DNA from: Nocardia niigatensis NBRC 100131
Lineage (GTDB): Bacteria; Actinomycetota; Actinomycetes; Mycobacteriales; Mycobacteriaceae
NCBI RefSeq assembly: GCF_000308655.1
Contig: NZ_BAGC01000005.1
Location: 1 to 64,000, forward strand
Direction of reading: 5' to 3'
DNA length: 64,000 nt
Shown: one piece after another, positions 43,642 through 51,798 of the stretch
How the letters are laid out: every line of letters starts with the position of its first letter
Numbering within the stretch: the first letter of the stretch is position 1
Notes under the pieces: generated by a model
What the model was told of the DNA's origin: nothing
Databases searched by the model: none
Seen by the model: only the letters and a program-made list of their open reading frames with translations
Made by a program: the position numbers and the translations under genes

Positions 43642-46535
43642 CGGACAACTCGGTACCCGCAGTCGCCATTATCGGCTGCGCCGGTCGCTTTCCGGGAGCG
43701 CGGAACCCGGAGGAATTCTGGGACAACATCGCACGCGGCATCGAATCGGTGACCGAACTGTCGGCGGAGGAATGCCGCCGCAATGAACTCGATCCCACGA
43801 TCGTGGACGCCCCGTCCTATGTTCGCCGTGGCGCGCTGCTCGACGATGTCGAATACTTCGACGCCGAATTCTTCGGCTTCTCGCCAGGTGAGGCCGCCGC
43901 GACCGATCCACAACAGCGACTGTTCCTCGAATGCTGTTGGGAGGCACTCGAAGACGCGGGGATCGACCCGGATCGAGCGCCGGGACCCATCGCCGTCTTC
44001 GCCGGTGCGGGTACTTCCACCTACGCGGAAACCCAGCTGGCGCAGGCGCGCCGGCGCCCGGCCTTCGGCGAGCTGATGCCGTTGGTGATCGGCAACAACC
44101 GGGACTTCCTGGCCACCCGGGTGGCCTACAAATTCGGGCTCACCGGGCCGGCGCTCACTCTCCAGACCGCCTGTTCGACCTCGCTGGTGGCCGTGCACTA
44201 CGCCTGCCAGAGCCTGTTGCTCGGCGAGAGCGATGTGGCGCTGGCCGGAGGAGTAGCGGTGCGGACACCGCTGCGGGTCGGGTATATCCATGAACCCGGC
44301 GGGATTCTGTCCGCGGACGGGCATTGCAGGGCCTTCGACCGCGAGTCCGACGGCACGGTGCCGGGCAATGGCGCCGGGGTGGTGGTGCTGCGACGCCTCG
44401 ACGACGCGCTGCGCGCGGGTGACCGGGTACTGGCGGTGATTCGGGGCTCGGCGGTGAACAATGACGGCCGGGCCAAGGTCGGCTACACCGCCCCCGGCGC
44501 CGATGGTCAGGCGCGGGTGCTGGCCGAGGCGCTGGCCGTCGCCGATATCGAGCCGGACACCGTCTCGTACGTGGAGGCGCACGGAACGGGCACGCGGTTG
44601 GGCGATCCGATCGAATTCGCGGCGCTGCGTGAGGTTTACGGCAGCCGGTCGGTCGCTGGGCCACCGTGCTACGTCGGCACGGTCAAGTCCAACATCGGTC
44701 ACCTGGATACGGCCGCGGGCATCGCAGGGCTGATCAAGGTGGTCGGTGCGCTGCGACAGGGCCTGATTCCGCCGACCATGAACTTCCGTGCTGCCAACCA
44801 GTTGCTGGGTCTCGGCGACGGGTCGGCGCTGGCGATCGCCGATCGCTCGAGGACCTGGGAGAGCGCCGGGCCGCGCCGGGCCGGGGTCAGCTCGTTCGGT
44901 CTAGGCGGCACGAATGTGCATGTGGTGCTGGAGCAAGCGCCCGCCACCCGGGTCGAACACTCCACCGAATCACAGTTGCTGGTGTTGTCTGCCGCCGATC
45001 CGCTCGCTTTGGACGAGATGGTGGCGGCACTGTTCGCGCACCTGGCGGCCCATCCCGAGCTGTCGATCCGGGATGTCGCCCATACGCTGCACACCGGACG
45101 AAAGGTTTTCGCGCACCGGTTTGCACAGGTGGTCGACAACAAAGGGCGACCACTGGGCGAGCCGATCCGAGGCAGCGCCTCCGGCGCCCGGGGCGCGGCA
45201 CCAGCGGTGTCGATCTCTGATGCACCCTCGCCCGCCGAACGGGCCCAGCAGTTGGCGATAGCGGCCAGGGCGTGGGTCGACGGTGCCGAATGTGACTGGA
45301 AAGGACTATATTTCGGCCGACCAGCGCGCAAGGTGAAGCTTCCAGGCTATCGATTCCAGCGCAGCCGGCACTGGCTCGGGGCCACCCCGGAGCGGCCCAC
45401 CGCCCGGTACGGTGCCGGACGGACACCGACCGAGTCGGCAGTGGCCGAGATCTGGGGTTCCATCCTTGGCTTGACGGACATCGAGCGCACCGAGAACTAC
45501 TTCGGCCTCGGCGGTGATTCGCTGCGCGCCTTGCGTATGGCGCGGCGCGTCACCGAAACCTTCGGGGTGCCGGTCACCCTGCAAGACCTCGTCGCCGCAC
45601 CCACGCTCGGCGAATTCTGTGCGTTCCTCGATCGCGCCGTGTCCGGCACCGGGCCGGTGCCGGACGGGACAGCCACGCCCTTGATCTACCTGAATCGGAA
45701 CGGTTCCCGGCCGCCCATCGTCCTGGTGCACCCTGGCGGGGGATCCGCGCTGACCTACCTCCCGCTCGCTGCGGCCGTAGGCGCCGATCAGCCGCTGATC
45801 TGTATTCAGTCGCCGACATATCGGGGTGGTGTGGAGTCGGATTCGGTAGAAGATGCCGCCACCGTCTACCTGGCTGACCTGGCAGCGGCCGGAATCGAGT
45901 TCCGGGAGCTGTGCGGCTGGTCCTACGGCGGCAATGTGGCGTTCGAAATGGCGAGACGGGTACGGAAGGAGACGGGCCGCGTCGTCGGGGTGTACCTCAT
46001 CGACAGCCTGCCGCCCGCCGCCTACCCCGACCGCCCGCCAAGCGAGACCGAGCTCTACGCGGCTTTCCCCGTGGTGCTGACACAATTCGGCCGCGCCGCG
46101 TCCGAAAATGGCACCGCTGCTGCGGATTCCGAGGTACCGGCCGACTTCGACGCGGCCGTCGCGGCGCTGCGCCGGGCGGGCGCGCTACCCGAATGGCTGC
46201 CCACCGACGCGGCACGCACGATGTTCGACGTCTGGCGCCGGCACATGGTCGCGGTATGCGGATACCGGCCCGGACCGGCAGTGACCGATATCGACATCAC
46301 CCTGCTCCAGGCGACGGATCCGCAGCCGGACGCGCTGACCGAGCTGTTGCGCATCGACCCGGACCCGCTCGTGACGCGGACCGGCTGGGCCGAGCTCACG
46401 ACCGGTCGATCCACGGTTCACCCGATTGCCGGAAACCATCACTCCCTGATACGGGAGGGCAATGTGGAAGTCCTCGCGGAGGTGCTGCTGCGCCTGATCA
46501 TGCAATCAAGGGAACAGCCCGGGGAGGGGCAATGA
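43638..46535 (+). CDS. AT-less KS-carrier-thioesterase protein
   Basis: A 965-residue protein: ketosynthase about 8-430 with C179 in QTACSTSL, H315 in EAHGTGT and H355 in NIGHLDTAAG; a linker of about 140 residues that joins the usual pre-AT sequence directly to the post-AT motif KVKLPGYRFQRSRHWL, so the AT domain is missing; a carrier domain with S628 in LGGDSLRAL; and a type I thioesterase about 680-960 with S762 in GWSYGG and H935 in NHHS. It starts with ATGA overlap to the NRPS. It should extend the aminoacyl intermediate by two carbons using a trans-acting AT (or the PKS's AT), or condense in another way, and the TE releases the product. No trans-AT gene is visible. Confidence 0.93.
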   Translation: MTDNSVPAVAIIGCAGRFPGARNPEEFWDNIARGIESVTELSAEECRRNELDPTIVDAPSYVRRGALLDDVEYFDAEFFGFSPGEAAATDPQQRLFLECCWEALEDAGIDPDRAPGPIAVFAGAGTSTYAETQLAQARRRPAFGELMPLVIGNNRDFLATRVAYKFGLTGPALTLQTACSTSLVAVHYACQSLLLGESDVALAGGVAVRTPLRVGYIHEPGGILSADGHCRAFDRESDGTVPGNGAGVVVLRRLDDALRAGDRVLAVIRGSAVNNDGRAKVGYTAPGADGQARVLAEALAVADIEPDTVSYVEAHGTGTRLGDPIEFAALREVYGSRSVAGPPCYVGTVKSNIGHLDTAAGIAGLIKVVGALRQGLIPPTMNFRAANQLLGLGDGSALAIADRSRTWESAGPRRAGVSSFGLGGTNVHVVLEQAPATRVEHSTESQLLVLSAADPLALDEMVAALFAHLAAHPELSIRDVAHTLHTGRKVFAHRFAQVVDNKGRPLGEPIRGSASGARGAAPAVSISDAPSPAERAQQLAIAARAWVDGAECDWKGLYFGRPARKVKLPGYRFQRSRHWLGATPERPTARYGAGRTPTESAVAEIWGSILGLTDIERTENYFGLGGDSLRALRMARRVTETFGVPVTLQDLVAAPTLGEFCAFLDRAVSGTGPVPDGTATPLIYLNRNGSRPPIVLVHPGGGSALTYLPLAAAVGADQPLICIQSPTYRGGVESDSVEDAATVYLADLAAAGIEFRELCGWSYGGNVAFEMARRVRKETGRVVGVYLIDSLPPAAYPDRPPSETELYAAFPVVLTQFGRAASENGTAAADSEVPADFDAAVAALRRAGALPEWLPTDAARTMFDVWRRHMVAVCGYRPGPAVTDIDITLLQATDPQPDALTELLRIDPDPLVTRTGWAELTTGRSTVHPIAGNHHSLIREGNVEVLAEVLLRLIMQSREQPGEGQ

Positions 46536-47590
46536 CATTGGCGGACAATAGAATGCCTTCGAGCCATCCGGCTCTGCGCCGGCCTGTCGGATTCCTCGGA
46601 TCGGGGCTGTACGTGCCCGACCGGGTCGTGACCAACGCCGAGCTGGCCGCCACCCTGGACACCTCGGATGAGTGGATCACCTCCCGCACCGGCATCCGTG
46701 AGCGACGCTTTCTCGGAGACGGGCTGGCGACCTCCGATATGTGCCTGTCCGCCGCGCGGCAGGCGTTGCGGCGGGCCGGGCTCGCGCCGGAGGATCTCGA
46801 CGCCATCATCGTCACTACGTCCACCCCGGATCAGCCGCTGCCCTCGACAGCGGTCACGGTCAAGGACGGGCTCGGCTCACGCCGCGCGATTCCCCTCGAC
46901 ATTGCCCAAACAGCTTGCGCCGGAGGCATTTACGCGCTCCTTGTCGCGGCGCATCTGCTCCAGGGCGAGATGTTCGAGCGGGTCCTGGTCATCGGCGCCG
47001 ACACTGGTTCGCGGGCCACCGACCCCGCCGATCGGATCACCCGGGTGTTCTTCGGCGATGCCGCAGGAGCCGTCGTTCTGGGCCTGGTGCCGGACGGATT
47101 CGGCTTGTTGTCATGGGATTTCGGTGACCAGCTGTGCTTCGATGTGGCGATTCCGGCCGGCGGGTCACGTCTGCCCACCTCGCCCGAGACCGTCGAAGCC
47201 GGCGAGCATTACGTGCGGATGAACGGTCCCTCGGCGTGGAAGTACGCCACCGAGAATCTGCCGGCCAGCATTCGCGAGACGCTCGGACGCGCGGGCCTGA
47301 CCGTCGGTGATATCGACCACTACCTGCTTCACCAGGCCAACCTGAACATCATCACGCATGCCATGACCACCCTCGGGGTTTCCATGGATCGCGCGCCGAC
47401 CACTGTCGAACGCTTCGGAAACACCGCCGCCGCAAGCATTTTCACTGTCCTGCACGAAACGCTCATGGCCCGGCCCGAGACCGGCCGTCTGCTGGTGCTG
47501 GCCGGCATCGGCGCCGGCGTGCTGTGGGGGTCGATGTGCTTCCGGCACTACGCAGATTCCGGACACGACGTGAAGGGGCTGATCGAATGA
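46532..47590 (+). CDS. KASIII (FabH-like) ketosynthase
   Basis: A 352-residue 3-oxoacyl-ACP synthase III with the triad C129 (AQTACAGG), H267 (YLLHQANLNI) and N297 (RFGNTAAAS), and the N-terminal TSDEWITSRTGIRERRF. KASIII enzymes condense an acyl-CoA with malonyl-ACP. In the operon with a ketoreductase, an enoyl-CoA hydratase and a CCR-like protein it most likely starts the assembly of an alkylmalonyl-CoA extender unit; the alternative is that it supplies the PKS starter. It overlaps the preceding stop by ATGA. Confidence 0.92.
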   Translation: MTLADNRMPSSHPALRRPVGFLGSGLYVPDRVVTNAELAATLDTSDEWITSRTGIRERRFLGDGLATSDMCLSAARQALRRAGLAPEDLDAIIVTTSTPDQPLPSTAVTVKDGLGSRRAIPLDIAQTACAGGIYALLVAAHLLQGEMFERVLVIGADTGSRATDPADRITRVFFGDAAGAVVLGLVPDGFGLLSWDFGDQLCFDVAIPAGGSRLPTSPETVEAGEHYVRMNGPSAWKYATENLPASIRETLGRAGLTVGDIDHYLLHQANLNIITHAMTTLGVSMDRAPTTVERFGNTAAASIFTVLHETLMARPETGRLLVLAGIGAGVLWGSMCFRHYADSGHDVKGLIE

Positions 47591-48321
47591 ACGGCCGATT
47601 GAGCGGAAAGACCGCCGTGATCACCGGTGGCACGGCGGGCTTGGGTCTCGGCATCGCCGAGGCGTTCGCCGACGAAGGCGCCGAGGTGGTGTGCGCGGCG
47701 CGGCGCGACCCGCGCACCGGCCCGACGTGGCCGGAGCAGTTGCACTATCACCCCGTGGACGTGACCGACGCGGATTCGGTGGTGAAGCTGATGGCCGGCG
47801 TCGCCGAACGCTGCGGCCACATCGATATCGTGGTCGCGAATGCCGGAATCAGCATCGACGGCCGGGTGACCCGGCTCGCACCCACGGACTGGTCCCGGGT
47901 CGTCGAGGTCAATCTCAACGGCGTCTTCCACACTGTCCAGGCGGCCGTGCCATACCTGACAGTGACGGCCGGGACCGTTATCACCGTGTCCTCGGCGCTG
48001 GGCAGCCGACCCGCGGTCGGCGCTGCGGCCTACTGCTCGACCAAAGCGGCCGTGGAGATGTTCACCAAGGTTTGCGCCGACGAACTGGGTGCCCGGAAGG
48101 TGACCGTCAACTGCTTGGCCCCCGGCATCGTGGACGGCGGCATGACCGCCGACTTCCAGCAGCAGAACCAGGCCGCGTGGGAAACCTACAGCTCCCGCCT
48201 GATCTCGGGCCGGGCCGCGAGTCTCTCCGAGATAGCCGCTGCGGCTGTATATCTGGCTGCCGATGCGGGATATGTCAATGGGCACGTGCTCGCCGTGGAC
48301 GGGGGCTTGCGATGGACCTGA
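47587..48321 (+). CDS. FabG-like 3-oxoacyl reductase (SDR)
   Basis: A 244-residue short-chain dehydrogenase with TGGTAGLG (13-20), VANAG in place of NNAG, and VSSALGSRPAVGAAAYCSTK carrying the catalytic Ser, Tyr and Lys (YxxxK). Length and pattern are those of 3-oxoacyl-ACP/CoA reductases. It is coupled to the KASIII gene by ATGA overlap and overlaps the next gene by 10 nt, so it is expected to reduce the KASIII product to the 3-hydroxyacyl form. Confidence 0.9.
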   Translation: MNGRLSGKTAVITGGTAGLGLGIAEAFADEGAEVVCAARRDPRTGPTWPEQLHYHPVDVTDADSVVKLMAGVAERCGHIDIVVANAGISIDGRVTRLAPTDWSRVVEVNLNGVFHTVQAAVPYLTVTAGTVITVSSALGSRPAVGAAAYCSTKAAVEMFTKVCADELGARKVTVNCLAPGIVDGGMTADFQQQNQAAWETYSSRLISGRAASLSEIAAAAVYLAADAGYVNGHVLAVDGGLRWT

Positions 48322-49085
48322 TCCCGGAAGCGGTGCGGCTGATCGTATCCGACGGCATCGGGCACCTCGTGCTGGATCGACCGCCGGTCAACGCGCTCAA
48401 CTTCGCCGCCCAGAACCGCCTGCTGGAGCTGGCCGACGAGATCACACACCGCACCGACATCCGTGCCGTGCTGATCACCGGAAACAACGGAAACTTCAGT
48501 GCCGGTGCGGATCTGAAGGAACTGCGGGACGTGGACCAGGCCGAGATGGCCATCCGTGCGCCGCGCATGCAGACTGCGCTGGCCCGGCTCGCCGCGATCG
48601 CGAAGCCGGTCGCGGTAGCCCTGGACGGCGTCGCGCTCGGCGGCGGCTGCGAGCTGGCATTGTGCGCGGATCGTCGTTTCGCGTCTCGGCGGTTGTCGAT
48701 CGGGCTTACAGAGGTCGCGGTCGGGGTGATCCCAGGCGGCGGCGGCACCCGGCGGCTGGCCCGCCTGGTCGGCCACTCTGTGGCCAAGGACCTCATCTTC
48801 AACGCGACGACACTCGACGCCGGCGCCGCGCTGCGGATCGGACTCGTCGATGTGGTGACCGACGATCCGGCGGCCGCCGCCCAGGACTGGCTGGCCCGCT
48901 TGGCGGCGGGTCCGGCGCGGGCGCTGGCCGCCGCGAAGCGGTCAATCGACTTCCTCGCTGAGTCAGCGGACGCCGGACTCGCCTACGAGACGGCTGCCTT
49001 GATCGAAGTGTTCGGAACCGCCGACCGCGAGAGGGGAATCAATGCTTTTGTCGCGAAACGTCCGCCGAGCTTTCTCGGCCGCTGA
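48312..49085 (+). CDS. Enoyl-CoA hydratase/dehydratase
   Basis: A 257-residue crotonase-family protein. It has the oxyanion-hole segment GNFSAGADLKEL and both catalytic Glu positions (GGGCELALCAD and the Glu in GLTEVAVGVIPGGGGTRR), consistent with a true hydratase working here as a dehydratase. ATG 48312 lies inside the end of the reductase gene (10-nt overlap in a different frame). It should convert the 3-hydroxyacyl-CoA to the 2-enoyl-CoA used by the CCR-like enzyme. Confidence 0.9.
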   Translation: MDLIPEAVRLIVSDGIGHLVLDRPPVNALNFAAQNRLLELADEITHRTDIRAVLITGNNGNFSAGADLKELRDVDQAEMAIRAPRMQTALARLAAIAKPVAVALDGVALGGGCELALCADRRFASRRLSIGLTEVAVGVIPGGGGTRRLARLVGHSVAKDLIFNATTLDAGAALRIGLVDVVTDDPAAAAQDWLARLAAGPARALAAAKRSIDFLAESADAGLAYETAALIEVFGTADRERGINAFVAKRPPSFLGR

Positions 49086-49115
49086 GCTGAGCGCCGAAGG
49101 CCAGGGGGAGCGCCG

Positions 49116-50471
49116 GTGATCGACTCCCTGGCGGCCGCGGCGGTGCACGGGGCCTCCGCGGCGGAACTCCTCGCCGAACCCGTCCCCACCGAGTATCTCG
49201 CCGCTCACCTCAGACGGGACGACCAGACCCTGTTCGACGGTATCACCGACCGTGACGTGCGGCGGTCCATCCGGATCGGCCGGATCCCCATGCCAGATCT
49301 GGCGCCGGACGAGGTGCTGGTCGCGATGATGGCCAGCTCCATCAACTACAACACCGTGTGGTCGGCCACGTTCGAGCCGGTCTCCACCTTCCGCCTACTG
49401 AACGGCTTCGCGAGACAGGGCGGCTATGCCGGCCGCCACAACCGTGATCATCAGGTGATCGGCTCGGACGGCTCTGGTGTGGTGGTGCGCGCTGGCGTGG
49501 GCGTAAGGCATTGGCGGCCAGGCGATCACGTGGTGATCAGTCCGGCCTACGTCGACGACCAGGAGCCGGCCACGCACAGCGACGGTATGCTCGGCGATCT
49601 CCAGCGGGCCTGGGGATACGAAACGAACTTCGGCGGGCTGGCACACTATTCGGTGGTCCGTGCCTCCCAGCTGCTGCCCAAGCCCGCGCACCTGACCTGG
49701 GAGGAGGCGGCCAGCGTCACGCTGTGCGCGGGCACCGCCTACCGCATGCTGGTCGGCGCGCAGGGGGCCCGTATCAAACAGGGCGACATCGTGCTGATCT
49801 GGGGCGCCACCGGCGGCCTGGGGGCGTTCGCAGTCCAGCTCGTAAAAAACGGCGGCGGCATTCCGATCGGCATCGTGGGATCCGAGGAGAAGGTCGAGCT
49901 GGCCCGCCGAATGGGTTGCGACGTGGTCGTCAACCGGCAGCATTTCGGCATCCCCGATGATGACCAGGATCCCGTCGAACGGGCGGTGACGGTCGGCAAA
50001 CGGCTCGGCAAGATCATCCGGGCCGAGGTGGGCGAGGATCCGCACGTGGCCTTCGACTACGTCGGCCAGGAGACCTTCGGTACCTCGGTATTCGTAGTGC
50101 GCCGCGGCGGCACGGTGGTGACCTGCGGCTCCAGCACCGGCTACCGGCACCAATTCGACAATCGCTATCTGTGGATGAATCTCAAGAAGATCATCGGGAG
50201 CCACGTCGCCAATTTGCAGGAGCAGTGGGAATGCAACCGGCTTTTCGCCATGGGCAGGCTGACGCCGGTGCTGTCACGGACCTATCCGCTCGCCGAGGTC
50301 GGCGCGGCCGCGCGGCTCGTGCAGTGCAATGAACATCTCGGGAAGATCGGGGTGTTGTGCCTGGCCCCGAGTACCGGTCTCGGCGTAACCGATCCCGAGA
50401 CCAGACAACGACACGGTGAGGAACGAATGATGTTGTGGCGCCAAGCAGGACAAGCTCATGACCGCTGTTGA
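49116..50471 (+). CDS. Crotonyl-CoA carboxylase/reductase-like enzyme
   Basis: A 451-residue medium-chain dehydrogenase-family protein with the hallmarks of the CCR group: SSINYNTVWS (the second Asn is the expected CO2-site Asn), WGYETNFGGLAHYSVV (Glu of the CO2 pocket), NADPH motif GATGGLGAFAVQLVKNGG, and KKIIGSHVANLQEQWECNRL with the expected His. CCRs reductively carboxylate 2-enoyl-CoAs to alkylmalonyl-CoA PKS extenders. Start is GTG 49116, 5 nt after AGGGGGAG. A 14-nt overlap with the P450 gene follows. That it carboxylates, rather than only reduces, rests on these four residues, aligned by eye. Confidence 0.88.
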   Translation: MIDSLAAAAVHGASAAELLAEPVPTEYLAAHLRRDDQTLFDGITDRDVRRSIRIGRIPMPDLAPDEVLVAMMASSINYNTVWSATFEPVSTFRLLNGFARQGGYAGRHNRDHQVIGSDGSGVVVRAGVGVRHWRPGDHVVISPAYVDDQEPATHSDGMLGDLQRAWGYETNFGGLAHYSVVRASQLLPKPAHLTWEEAASVTLCAGTAYRMLVGAQGARIKQGDIVLIWGATGGLGAFAVQLVKNGGGIPIGIVGSEEKVELARRMGCDVVVNRQHFGIPDDDQDPVERAVTVGKRLGKIIRAEVGEDPHVAFDYVGQETFGTSVFVVRRGGTVVTCGSSTGYRHQFDNRYLWMNLKKIIGSHVANLQEQWECNRLFAMGRLTPVLSRTYPLAEVGAAARLVQCNEHLGKIGVLCLAPSTGLGVTDPETRQRHGEERMMLWRQAGQAHDRC

Positions 50472-51792
50472 GCACAAGGTCGCCGAGGCCCCGGGTTCGC
50501 TGCCGTTGCTCGGCCACGCCGGCGCGTTCCAACGCGACCCGGCGCGGTTCCTCGCCGCATTGTCCCGTCACGGCGATCTGGTCCGCATCCGGATGGGCCC
50601 GATGCGCGTACTGGTGGTGTGCCACCCCGCGCTGCTGGACGAAATGCTGGTCCGGGACAAGATATTCGACCGCACCGGGCCGCTGTTCCAGCGCGCCCGT
50701 GACGTCGTGGGCAATGGCGTGGCCACCTGTCCGCACGCCGAGCACCGGCGGCAGCGTCGGCTGGTGCAGCCGGCCTTCCACAAGTCCCGGATGCCCGGCT
50801 ACGCCGAGATCGCCAGTCGGCAGATCGCGGAACACATGGGCGCTTGGCGCGATGGGCACCCGATGAATGTCATCGCCGAGTTGAACCGGCTCACCTGCGC
50901 GGTGGTGGCGCGCACGCTGTTCTCGACCGAACTGGAAGCGACCGAACTCGCCCGGGTGGTTGCCGACATTCAGACGGTACTCGACGGGCTGACCCGCAGC
51001 GCCATGACACCGCCAGCGGTGGAGAACTTTCCGATCGTCGGAATTCGAGCCTTCCTGTGTGCGCGAGATCGGCTGCGGCAGGGAACTTTACGACTGGTAT
51101 CGGATTATCGGCGTGTCGGCGGTGACCGCGGCGATCTGATTTCGATGCTGCTGCTGGCCGGTGACATCGAGGACGGCCGGCTCTCCGACGAGGAGATCTG
51201 CGACCAGATCCTCACCTTCACCATGGCGGGTACCGAAACCCTGGCGAACACCTTGGCCTGGGCGCTGCACCTGCTGGGACAGCATCCCGAGGTCGAACGC
51301 CGATTGCACGCCGAGGTCGACGCCGTATTGGACGGCCGCGTCGCGACTTTCGCCGACCTCGACCGGCTGGAGTACACCGGCCGGGTTATCGCCGAGACGC
51401 TACGGCTGCACTCGCCGGCCTTTTTGTTCCTGCGCCGGGTGAGCACCGACACCGAACTCGGCGGCACTCCGATCCCCGAGGGGGCGACCGTGCTGTGGAG
51501 CCCCCACACGATCCACTACCGTCGAGATCTGTACCCGGATCCGGAGCGATTCGACCCCGATCGGTGGTCCGGAGATATGCGGAAAACCCTGCCCCGCAGC
51601 TCATATGTGCCCTTCGGGGGCGGGCCGCGCAAGTGCGTCGGCGAGCACTTCGCGCTCACCGAAGGCACCATGGCACTGGCGAGCATCGTGGCCCGCTGGC
51701 GCTTGCGGCCGACCTCGAACCGGCCGGTCCGAGGGGTGTATCGCGCGACATTACGGCCGCAGTTGCTGCGCATGACCCCCGAACGTCGGTAG
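50458..51792 (+). CDS. Cytochrome P450 monooxygenase
   Basis: A 444-residue P450: I-helix AGTETLANTLAWAL, K-helix ETLRLHSP, and haem loop FGGGPRKCVGEHF with Cys393 as ligand. The PERF region appears as PDRW (FDPDRWSG). The overall style (GSLPLLGHAGAF start, FGGGPRKCVG) is like the pentalenene-oxidase/CYP183-type and CYP102-like bacterial P450s, clearly unlike CYP125. As the last plus-strand gene of the core operon it probably hydroxylates or oxidises the released product. The ATG at 50458 overlaps the CCR-like gene end. Confidence 0.92.
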   Translation: MTAVEHKVAEAPGSLPLLGHAGAFQRDPARFLAALSRHGDLVRIRMGPMRVLVVCHPALLDEMLVRDKIFDRTGPLFQRARDVVGNGVATCPHAEHRRQRRLVQPAFHKSRMPGYAEIASRQIAEHMGAWRDGHPMNVIAELNRLTCAVVARTLFSTELEATELARVVADIQTVLDGLTRSAMTPPAVENFPIVGIRAFLCARDRLRQGTLRLVSDYRRVGGDRGDLISMLLLAGDIEDGRLSDEEICDQILTFTMAGTETLANTLAWALHLLGQHPEVERRLHAEVDAVLDGRVATFADLDRLEYTGRVIAETLRLHSPAFLFLRRVSTDTELGGTPIPEGATVLWSPHTIHYRRDLYPDPERFDPDRWSGDMRKTLPRSSYVPFGGGPRKCVGEHFALTEGTMALASIVARWRLRPTSNRPVRGVYRATLRPQLLRMTPERR

Positions 51793-51798
51793 TGATGA

